Assembly (NCBI RefSeq): GCF_014805685.1
Contig: NC_060885.1
Span: 13,582,632 to 13,646,631, forward strand
Direction: 5' to 3'
Length of the DNA stretch: 64,000 nucleotides
Source of the DNA: Silurus meridionalis
Lineage: Eukaryota; Chordata; Actinopteri; Siluriformes; Siluridae
In this document: piece by piece, positions 35,901 through 47,900 of the stretch
Position numbering within the stretch: position 1 is the first letter of the stretch
Layout of the letters: every line of letters begins with the position of its first letter
Notes under the pieces: generated by a model
What the model was told of the DNA's origin: nothing
The model's database searches: none
The model's input: only the letters and a program-made list of their open reading frames with translations
Position numbers and translations under genes: made by a program

Positions 35901-38900
35901 CCAGGACTTTTTACAAGTGTGATCTCAATGAAAATCAATGTTCTTACTGACAAATTTAAAAAAGGAAAAAAAAAAAAAACGAGAAGTGACATGGTATCAC
36001 TGGCGTTTGTGCAGATACAACCTAGGCACCTGAGTCATGAATTATCATACAGTACGAGGAAGTTAGAAAACTAAAGAGACCATTTTTTCTGCATTGTAGT
36101 TTTGAAGCAATTTTTGTTGAAAAAGCTGTAACAGTTTATAGCAATTTTAGATTGAGTTTAGCTGCAAAGGTATGCATAAATAAATATTTGGTATTTTAAT
36201 TATGTGAAACCATTTTATTTTTTGTAGCAGCAAGTGTGGGCATGACATGTACCTCATCGGGTGCAGGTCAAACATGGGGGGCTGCAATTCCGCGAGTTCA
36301 ATAGCAGTTATTCCCACAGCCCAAATATCACACAGCTGATTATAACCTCCATTCTTCTCTACAGCAGCCACTTCTGGGGCCATCCTGTACACAAAACAAA
36401 ACACATTTACACTCATACTGCTCTCATTCAGTATTTCTCCTGCTTTTTCTCTCAAACACATTCTACTCAGACAGCTACAACTCTATGTATTGTTGACTTT
36501 AAAAATAAAAAAAATAGTAAAACTTAATGTTGACTATTCACTATGCAGACAAAAGAAGTGTATAAGCCTCACCAGTAGGGGGTGCCAATAAAGGATTTCC
36601 TCTTGGCAATGGTTGCTGTTATTTTGGCTGCTACACCAAAATCGGCTGAAAACATTCAGGATAAAGTTATATTATAAGTTACACAATAAAGTAGCAAATA
36701 CAAAGCCAAAAAACTCTGGCTTTATCAAATATCAAAGTTCACATGCAAAAATATTCCTACAAAAAAAACATTTTTGTAGAAACAATTTGGAGGGGGGGTT
36801 GGGTTGTTTGGGGATGGCTCACCTAGCTTGACATCTCCATTGTCGGCCAGCAATATATTTGCTCCCTAGTTCCAAAACAAGATTCAACAAACAAAACATT
36901 GTTCAAGAATTTAAAAGTGCATTTGATTAATAGCTTTGTTACCAAAAAAGAGGAAGCAGGATGAAGTTACAGAGATACAGTAACGGAACGGTAATGAAAC
37001 ACAATAAGTGATGGAAGTAGAGGTACCTTGATATCTCTGTGCATTTTTCCTTTGGAATGGAGATAACCCAGGCCCTGAATGAAACACAGAAATCTTAATA
37101 AGTAATAGCAGGACAAAACAATGTAGACCCTGTGTTTTAAACAAGCCAAATGAAACATTCCATTTAAAAGTTGTTGCAAAGCTATAAGTTCAATTTCTAA
37201 AGTATTTCTACAAGTTATATATTATTTATTTTATATAACACACGAGTTGCTATATTTGACAATTCCAGTATAAATGCCATTCTATGTCAGAAAAAGATAC
37301 AGAAGCGCACACATTTTAATAGTCAGTCACACATGCAACTATATAACATATGCAACTATATAACATATGCATTAAACTAGGGCTCCAAAGCTAGAGTCCG
37401 AGTAAAAAACTAATCATAAAGCTTCCACATGGGCGATTTCAGACAGCCACAATATGTTTGCTAGTCACCCCAAAGCCTGGCCAACTTTTGTTATGGCATC
37501 CCTAAAAAAACTGTTTTATTTATTTATTTATTTACATTTGATTAAAACAGCTTTAATAAATTGCTGAAATATTTTCCCAAACCCGCTTCAAATCTTGAAT
37601 TATATTTTAATTATCTGTTTTTAATAAAAAGAAAATCTACAGACCTTAATTTAATTTATATGCTCCTATTAGAAATAATCTTGCATATGTGAAATATAGA
37701 ATTTTTTCTTTTTTGTAGCTCTAGAAAAAGGGTTTCAACCTTATAGGCTATAAAACCTTACCTGCAGTGTCTCCCTGCACACGTAAGCAATCTGAAGTTC
37801 AGATAGAGGGCCTGTAACTATACACAAACAAACATACATCAACAAAACATGCACAATCAAAACTCCAGAGTGTAAATGCTTACTGATATAGACTGCAACA
37901 TAAATAAAAATAAATAGATAAAAACTGTTTTTTGTACAAATACACTATAATATGGAATGATTTAGGACATGGCAATTATAATGACAGTCTAAAATAACCA
38001 AGTAAAGAATTTTGATAAACAAGATTTGTTTAGTAATATCTGATTTTAACACCATGGAGTTGAGTTTAAGTTACAGTGACTGTGGAGTTGCAGTATGCAT
38101 TGCTGTCCACACGAGATACATGTAGAACTGTTGCTATTGATTATTTTAGTAATCTAGTATTCCAACAATTAATAGAGTAATCTACTAAAAAGTACTTTAT
38201 CTTTATTAAAGAGCAATACTCTAAGAGAACAATAAGAGAGAAAATAAGATAAGTCTCTTAAAATGAACAAGTAATTTGTTTCCTTTTTTTTAGAAAAATT
38301 ATCATTTTATTGCTGTAATTGCATACAAAATATCTGAAAACAAAACCAATTTAGTGCATTTAATTGCCACATTAAATCAAAATGTAAATACAAATAAATA
38401 AAATGATAAATAAAAATAAATTTCAGATTATAGCCTATTTTTATTTTGTTTATATCTTTCTGGCACTACAGAGGGGGTGACGCTGCCCGGTTGGCCAAAA
38501 AAAAAAAAAGTCGAAATTGCGAGAAATAAGGTTTAATTGCAGATTTAGGAAAACTTTTATTTTTTTATGTAGCAGAAACAGGTTTTCATATGAATCCTCT
38601 CTTTGCCCCTTTGCTGTTTTCTCCCAATCAGTGATAAGGGTCAACAGTGCTCCGTGTGTAGTTGAATGGACTATACCAGGGGTGCCCAATATGTCGATCG
38701 TGATCTACCGGTCAATCGTAAAAGTAGTGTGGGTAGATTGCATGACATTAAAAAATAGATATTTATTTATGCATTTTTATAGTAGGTAGATCATTTTGAC
38801 TTGGTCATTTTATAAGTTGTTCGAATGCTAAAAAAAAAAAAAAAAAAAAAAAGTGCGCGAACCCCTAGACTAAATCAAGCAAATTTTTTTGTATTCGAAA

Positions 38901-41900
38901 TACGTTTCAGCCTTAATTTTTATAAATAAATAAATAAATAAATATAAATAATATATTTTTTAAAGGCTGAAACGTACACACAATTCACGGTTCTGTACGT
39001 ACCTCAGTTTTTAAGATACGGTTTGGTACATTTGGGGGAAGATATGCAAATCATAAAATTGCTTGTTTTTTTATTAACACAGTTTATTATAAAATAGAAT
39101 AAATGAAATGAATGCAATACACGTTTTTATTATATTTATTAAATTGAGTAATGAATTAAATTGGCACAAATTAAATTGATTAAAATGTTTAAAAAATGGA
39201 AAAATAAAATTTGTTAGACCCCGGTAATATTAAAGATTTGTGTGTGTTTTACATTAAATAACATTTCCAAAGTCTCAAAGTTTTCATTCCTTCCATCCCA
39301 TCCTACTTTTAAAATAAATTCTTGAAGCAAACGTTAAAGAAACCATATGGACACTGATGTAAAACCGGAAGAGGCTGTGATTTCGAGCTTATACACTACA
39401 AATCATATTTCCCGGTATGGAGTGAGTAGCCACAGTGACACTGCACCAACTCTAGTTTCTATTTTTATACCCCTGGGATTGTTGGCCATGTTTAATAATA
39501 ATTTAAAAATGCGCTCAAAGTGCGAGGAGGAGACTAAAACTTGCAGTCCACCACTTAATACGTGGGAACTTTGTGGAGCACGTTAAACGGATTGCATTCG
39601 GTATACGTGTGCTGAACCGAAAAAGTTTGGTATGAATGTCTACCGTTACTTCCCGAAGGAAGGAAGAAAGAAAGCAAGAAAGCAAGAAAGAAAGAAAGAA
39701 AGAGTGAGAGAGAGAGAGAGAGTGTGAGAGTGAGATAGATAGTATATGCAGTACGTACCATGGTAGATGTCCTGTAGTGAGCCACCTCCACAATACTCCA
39801 TACAAATCCACAGCTTCTCCCGACTGCAACACAGGAAGAAAGAAATTTGGTTTATATCTTTCAGATGACCACTAATTAAACACTCATATTATACTTTCTC
39901 TCAGACTTATCTGCAGATATTTGCTGCTCTTTAACAAAAACCATTAAGAACAAAATTTGCTGTGAATGTAACAAATGGCAATAAACCACTTCCTGTAAAT
40001 TCTGTACAAGACATCACATCACCCACACAAACAGTGTTTTGGCCATACCAGAGGTAGCTGCCAAAATAAGCCACTATGTTGTGATGAGTACATTCTTTCA
40101 CCATGAAGATTTCCTGCTGAATGATTGAGAAATCATCTCCTAAAAAACACAAAATAAAAGAGAGAAGACAGTTAAAAAGACAGATGAAATATGCTCTAGT
40201 GCCAAGAGCAAGTCAGCAAATAAAGTTTTTAACACTGGCCTTGGAAAACAGACTAAGCTTAAAAGTACAGTTGACAATCAATGATATAATTTCACACATA
40301 AGCTCCCTAAAATAATAAACATTCTGAATATGGCACATATGACACAGATATTAGTTCTTAGGTATACATAGCATATAGGTATATAGGCATAAGCCAAAGT
40401 CCAAGTGACTAGGCTAAGAAGTGCTACCTAATTGCTGGTGTTGTTGGATCTATGATGATCGCAAATGTTGAGCTATTTTATGAATTGCTCAGTAGCTCCT
40501 AGTTTTAACTACAAATGACTGTAAAAGACTGTAGAAAGGACATTACTCAATCTTACATTCCAGTGCTCATGTTTGTTGTATAGTCTGTATTGTTTCAAGA
40601 TTTATGATCACACTCTTGATATCACCCAAATGAGGATGGGTTCCCTTTTAAGTCTGGTTCCTCTCAAGGTTTCTTCCTCATAACTTCTAAGGGAAGTTTT
40701 CCTTGCCACAGTCAGCCCAGGCTGCTTATCAGGGATAAATACACATCATTCACCTTAACTCTTAAAATTCTGTAAAGCTGCTCTGAGACAATGCTTTGTT
40801 GTGAAAAGCGCTATAGAAATAAACTTGACTTATTGATATAATAACATACAGCAAGAGAGCTAGGTTGTCAAGTACATTAATACAGACTGAATGAGCATTA
40901 TTTTCTTTAAACCCATGTTTTAAATGCAGCCTTCTGTGTTAATGTACTTTGGCTAGTTGTTTAGGTGTTGTGGTATTCTTTCCCTACATCATACACTCGG
41001 ATATCTGGATCTGGCTTGCATCTTCATTTGTGAGTTGGCTGTTACAGCAAGATTTTTACATCCACATACCTTCTTTTTCCTGCTTCTGAACTGTCTAGCT
41101 GTCATTTATAAGTGCTAATAAATCTGCTGTGTTTAAACCATTATATTGTCAACCCCCGATCCCCGAGGCAGCTGTGTAGCGAAGCAGGTTTCAGGATTCC
41201 AAACAGGTAATGCATGCCACAGTCAGATGTCACCAGTGTAAAATGTATCAGAATTGAACATACTATGAGCAAAAAACAAATAGCCTCAAAAAAAAAAAAA
41301 AATCTGCTGGCTCCAGGCACCAAAGCTGGCCACCTCTGTATAGAGCAGTACTGCACATTGTGATCATGTGTAGTTTCTGCAGTTCTCCATAATGGCTCCC
41401 TTAAACAGGGCAGGAATGCACAAGTTAAATAAGACCAAATAAGAGATTTAGCTGAGAGCTAGTGACTGGTTTACAAATACAATTACACATGAATGCACCC
41501 ACTGTGTATAGGGGCCAAGCAGAGCTATTTTCAGGATAAGAACCCAATCAGAATGCTGTTGCAAGAAAAGAAAGAAAGAAAAAAAAAAAAAAAAAAAATC
41601 AGACCTTTCTTTATCAATCTACCGGTTTCACTTCAGTGTCAAAAATTCAGGCTGGCACTAAAAAATTATCTAAAGAGAATATTCTCTGCCACACCCAGTA
41701 CAGTGCTAGTCATATGGTTAGAGCTAGTCATATGTGCTAAAAGACGTACTGTCTTGTGCAACAGAAGTGCAGCCAGGCCATTTTATCTAAGGCCTGTTGT
41801 TCTCAGTTTCTCTGAGAAATGAGAAACAGCATTCAGATCTCCAGCATGACAGTCCTGACCACTTCCTTTAAATTTAAAGAAAGAAAGGCTTCAAGAAGGT

Positions 41901-44900
41901 GTTAAACATGTTTGCTATGCGGTGCAAGTGTGAATATGTTCATGATTTTCATGACATGAACATTGCTTCTAGATGCCTCTTTGAAAAACTATAATTACAC
42001 ATAGGGCAGTCAGTCTTCTTTCACCTTCAAACAGAGAGGTGCTGTAATGGTTCTGGAACCAAATGGAACTTTTGCTATGTTTCCACACAGACGGTTTTAA
42101 TTGCTAGCTGTGTGCATCATGGCGGATTTTGGTGCTTGATTTGATACTTAAAACATATTTTTAGCGATTTAAAAAAAGAAAAATTAGTTTATCTTTTATA
42201 TCTGAGTAAAAAAAAAGACATTATGAATAAATGCAAGTTTTAATTTTGCCTCTTTTATATTTATTTATTATATGGTCAAACAGAAATGCGTGCTGCATTA
42301 AATGAGCATTAATAAAATCAGTGTCGTTAAAGTGAATTTGCATTTACACATTAATTTTGACACCCCTTATGTGTGCGAGTGTGTGTAAAGAATAAGAAGC
42401 TGTTTAATGTATAATGTTTCAATCACTTGAAATGTCCTCTAATGTGAGTTTTTTTTTTTGTCTGTATAAACAATTGAAATGTGTGCATTTCATCCAAGAA
42501 AACAATTCCTTTGATTACTCTGCTGTCATTTACTGGAGATTACATTCAGCATTTGCGACCGATAAATTTTAGCCATGCTTGCATTTTTGTTGAATGACTG
42601 AACAACAGACTGATTCCAAGCAGTGTGTGCAATTGCTATATTGGTTTCAAAGAAGTAAAGTTTGGAGGACCTGAGAAATAGATCAATTTTTAAGATCTGG
42701 AATTTCCAAATAGAAGCAGTCAGCAATGACCGTACTTCAGAAAACAAACAAACCATCTGAAAGTATTACACAAAACCCCCCAAACAAAAAGAATAAACCT
42801 TGTCTACAGAATAACTAACAACAACAAATACTAAAATAAAAATTACGACAGTAGTGAGACTATGAATTAGAACGTTTAAATGTTTCGGTTCGAAGCCACA
42901 CATTTAAAACTTACAATTACAAAATTAGCCAGGTATTGTTAAAAAGAAAAAACTCTAAAATGCCATCTCCATGTTGTTAACAACTAATCAGCCAATTAAA
43001 CACTTTCTATTGACCCGAGACATAACTTGGATCTGGTCTGATCTCATATCTGAACTTTAAAATTCAAACTATAACTATTCAGCCTTCAGCATTATATGTT
43101 TCAGTATTCATGTAAAGTTCATGTAATGGAATGTGGTGCTTTCTAAACACTGACTAGAAAGCTACAGAAATAAACTTGATCACTAAACACTCACAAAATA
43201 AAAGTTCACCTTCTCAAAAGAAATCACATTAAAGGTTAATTCCAGCGATAAAAAAAATAAATAAACTTATAGGCCATGGTTTCTACTCACCACTTTTAGA
43301 GTCAAGTTTATGACATGTTCATATACTTCCCAAAACAGTCTCGACTCTATTGAGGACTTTTCCATCATGTTAACAATGGAAGATAATATGGTTGTAAATT
43401 CCACTGAGGTTCTAGTGACATTTGGCATTGGATGTCCGGTTATGACATTAAACCATATAAATGACTGTATTTCAGATAAATAGTGTGGGGGAGAAAAAAA
43501 AATAAAAACATGCATGGTTAGACCTGAAACTCACCTGGCTCCAATTTAATCATCTTTACAGCTGCTAGCTCTCCGGTGGAGATTTTACGAGCCTGGAAAT
43601 CACAAGGGGAAAAAAAGTAGCTTAGTTTCAGAGCAGAACATAAAAATATGCACTGTGGCTACTGAAGGGGATTAAGATGGTTCTATTTGTGAATATGACA
43701 CTTATGCTTGTTGTTGAACTTGAGAGGAAAGTAGAGCATAGGAGATGAAAAGAATAATTAAAAAAAAAGAGATAATGTTCACTGTTATCATGATGAAGTA
43801 GGTCAGTACAACTGTCTTACATCCACAGAAATAATAACTTGGGATTACAGCTTGGTTGCGGAGTTCTTACAGAACCACACATGCATCTTTGTGTAGTGCA
43901 TACTGTTCAGAAGAGTTTAAAAGTTTGCTGCTTTCATGAGTTCTGAGGACACACCTGAATGTTTTCTGTTGATCTACACAGATACAGTGTCAGTCCCGCT
44001 GTTTCTCATTCACACAAAATGACCAACAAATAACATTTGACCCACATAATAAACTGTAAACAAAACTAAATGGAAAAGAATAAAATAAATCAAATAAATT
44101 CAAGGACAATTTATTGCTTATTTCTAATTCACTAAGCACCATTTCTAAATACGTTAGCTCTTTATTATTTAAAACCAAGCACCGTAACAAACTTGTAGCT
44201 TAACAAACCAGTTTGTATTTCACAAGTTGGCTACAATGCTATCAACTAGAAATCAAATATAAGCATTCAGAAAAAATTAGCTCATTGTTGTTTGCACATA
44301 CGTGTGCCGCTTTTTCAAGAAAAGGTAAAAAGAATGCGGAGAGCGGTGCTACTAAGGATCACGGGGTAATTCGTGTGAGGACATGGAAGACAGATAGAGG
44401 AGGAGTGGCTCTAGGATCTAGTGGCTGGCTACCATTCAAAAGTTCCTGTAATTGATCTCAGAAAAATGCCTGGACATAAAAGGGCAAATGACTGTGTGTG
44501 AAACTTAGCTGGGCCCAAAGCATGTGTTTTACATACTTAGGCCAGAACTGATGATAGACAGACAGGCACGTCAGAAACCAACTATACACGCTTAACCAGA
44601 ATCCACTGTTGACTGGTTGAACATTTACAGACACTAACAAATAGAAGATAATTGACTAGTCATGAGATGGTCCCAGGCTGCATGTCATTAACATTATCTG
44701 ACTAGCTGTATCTCTGCCTCTACACATATCGCTGTTTTGCTACTGGCTATTACTGATAAGCATTTCAGGCAATATTACCGCTAGCTTTATTTTTTTACTG
44801 AGCAAGCTGTCGTTGCAACACTCAGTCTAACATCACCACCATGACCATACCACATTTCAGCAATTCTCATAAATGCAAAACAAATTAATTTCACATGGCG

Positions 44901-47900
44901 ATGCATTTTGCAGTAGCAGTCATGCTGCTTGACTTAATAAAAAAAAGCCCTGTACAGGGTGTGGAAGAAACTAATTTTGAGTACTGGGTTTGTCTCTTCC
45001 TACTTTCTAAAGTAAGCATGGCAACCTTGTCCACAAATAAACAAAAAGTTGGAGGTAAAGTGGCACAAATTTGGCAAAGAAAGATGTAAATTGTAGTGTT
45101 GGTTTATTTAGCAAAGTAAACAGCTGGTAAGAAACAAAGAATGGATGTGGCACATTTAAGTTTTGTGTTTGTGCTTCCACATCTGCAGCCGAGTGCACAC
45201 ACCGCTTCATGCAGATATGCAAATGGCCTGGACCAATCACAGACAAGTCTCACAAAAGACATAGGTGGTGAGGAGATCTGAAGAAGAAAAAACAACAAAA
45301 ACAAAAACAAAAACAAAAAAAAAAAAAAAAACCCACTGTGGTATAGGAAATTAATGCACAGTATCTTTCTTGCTCAACCAAATGTTTGTTTGAAGTGTGC
45401 CACCAGCTCTATTAATAGGTGGCAAATCTCATATCTTGAGTACAATCAGATTTAAAATACGGGAGAAAAATAGAGTAAGAAGGAGCAAAAGTCAGAGAGA
45501 GGGCTGCAATCTTTAAACTGCAAATAGCATTTTATTAAAAATTATTCAGCAGTACTACTATGTCAGATTTTTTACTTTGTATAGGCATAAGGGAGGAATG
45601 TTACACAAACGTTTAAAAATATATGCCATGATACATGGTCGAGGTCGGCCCTATAACTTTTTTTCTCACAACAAGTTATAAGTTGTTGAATGCATTCAGA
45701 TTTGAAGCTAATCCACCTGAAATAAATCTCTAACAGTTTGCCACATGAATTTGATTTGTGAATACTTAACAACAGCATTTTGGAGAGGAGAGAAGAGCAA
45801 GCAAGTAAAGTCTCTGGGACAGAACTGCACACGTGCCAAGTGTTTTTAATACTGTTCAGCCTTTCACTCTATTGCATCAGAGGCTGTGTGGTTGTGTGTG
45901 ATACATTAGGTTCATGTGTTTAATAACAATAAAGCACTACAGGCTAAATTATATCTTAAGACTAATTACATCAGTAACTGAATTCACTGTGATATTTAAC
46001 ACTACTAATTAACTTGACCCATACTGTCGGTACAAATCAGCTTTCTAATCTGGGCTTCCACAATCCCTAGAAAACTCGCACAGACCTAGACCCAACTCCC
46101 AACCTCATTTTTTTTCTTGCTATCTTAAATTTGAGATTGTTGCACATGTGTAAACAGTTTAGATCAAATTTGTGGTGCATTCAAACATGGTTCTAAAGGA
46201 GAAATACAAAGAGGCTTTAAAGCAAAATACAAAGAGGCTTGAGGCCACAACTGTCACAGTGGAAACAACAGATTCCCTTTCCTTTCTACAGACAAATGAT
46301 GCCAAACATAGAGAGATGGAGATGCCTGCAGATGCAAACTAGTCTATAAACTGCTATGTACTAGTACATAAACGGGAATCAGATTTGTGCAACACGGCCC
46401 ACTATGTAATTAGCTTTATCTAACATAGCCAAGTGTAACAAGTTATGTTCCAAGATAAACCATATAATCAGCTCTTCGCTGTGTCTGAACACAGAGTATG
46501 CTATTTTATGATTTCCTCTATTCTCCATCCGTAAAAGTGAAATATCAACAGAATGGAATTATACCACTGACATCATCACCCTTTCTTCAGTTATTTGATG
46601 CCGGGAACACTGGAACAAGAAGTGTTTAATACAGATTCGGTCAACAATGTTTGCATAAGTACAGGTTTGGTGTTTCACTCAAGTGCTCAGTGAGGCACAA
46701 TGATACAAGACTGATAACATTGGACTTAATAAGAAACTACATTCAACAATCTTCAATCCATGTCTTGCTCACCACAAAATTTTTAATAAAAAAAAAAAAG
46801 GGGCGTCAGGAACATCAGAAACATAGTTTAACTCAATTTTGTTATTGATACTACATTTAATATAAAGAACACCATCAATGGATGTTTATTAGCCTAGTCT
46901 TTGTTATATTTTAATTTTGTTTCTATTTGGACAAATCTAGTTATTTCAGCCACTAACGTTTATTGAGAAATGCGTCACTATTTAAATGTCTTGGGTTTAC
47001 CTCATACTGTAATAGTTAACATGTCAGGCTGTCAGGGGTTAACACATTCGCTAAATATGACACCATCTTAAGACTGAGCTATAACAGAATACAAGAATAC
47101 TACAGGCAGCGCTGAACAGCTGTTTTCACTGGGGGCAGGGCCGTCTGTTCTGAGCTGGGGAAAAAAAGGTCAACAGAAACAAAAAAAAAAAAGCTAACAA
47201 GATAACACCGGCATATTGAGCATCCCATTTTCTAAAGGAGGCCATAAATTATATAAGTATTAGTAAACCCTTCTGGGAATTAAAGGTTGTGTGTTCTAAT
47301 AAATATTGAGTGTAAATAAAATATGCAGTACACATGTAAACTTGCTATCCAAGAGAAGCATAACATTTTAGATCTTACAGCTTCTGGTCTACATCAAGCC
47401 TGTAAATAAGAGCAGCAGCACAAGTACCAGGAGAAAAACCAACGTGTTTTGAAAACTCAGACGTTGAGATGGTTCACACTGTCCAGATATTGTGCTGCTG
47501 AGAAGCTTTAATACTCACACAGTAGCTTAGCAAACAGCATATTAAAAGACAAGCAGGCTGCTCACTGTTCTTAAAACAGCAGCAACTACGCAGACAGAAA
47601 GGAAGGATATCCACCAAACAATAACATAAAAAAAAAAAAGTATCCACTGCAGACAAGCGAACACACACACACACACACACACACACTACATTGGCTTGTG
47701 GAAGCTGTCCACAAAAGGATGAATGGAAACTTTGCTACTTTCACAAGGTTTCCAGGAATGTCCAGAGTGTCTGTTAAATCCAAATCCCTAAATGTGTGTG
47801 TCATTAGCAAACAAGAACTCTGGAGCTATTTAAAAAAAAAAAAAAAAAACACAAAAGCACAAAGTAAACACAGCCCACAAACCTTCATGCACACTTCAAC

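Noticed and set aside
41493..41822. 109-residue plus-strand frame with a poly-Lys run in MAP4K5 intron 2
   Set aside because: The Lys run is a translated A tract, the rest has no similarity, and there is no splice or start context.
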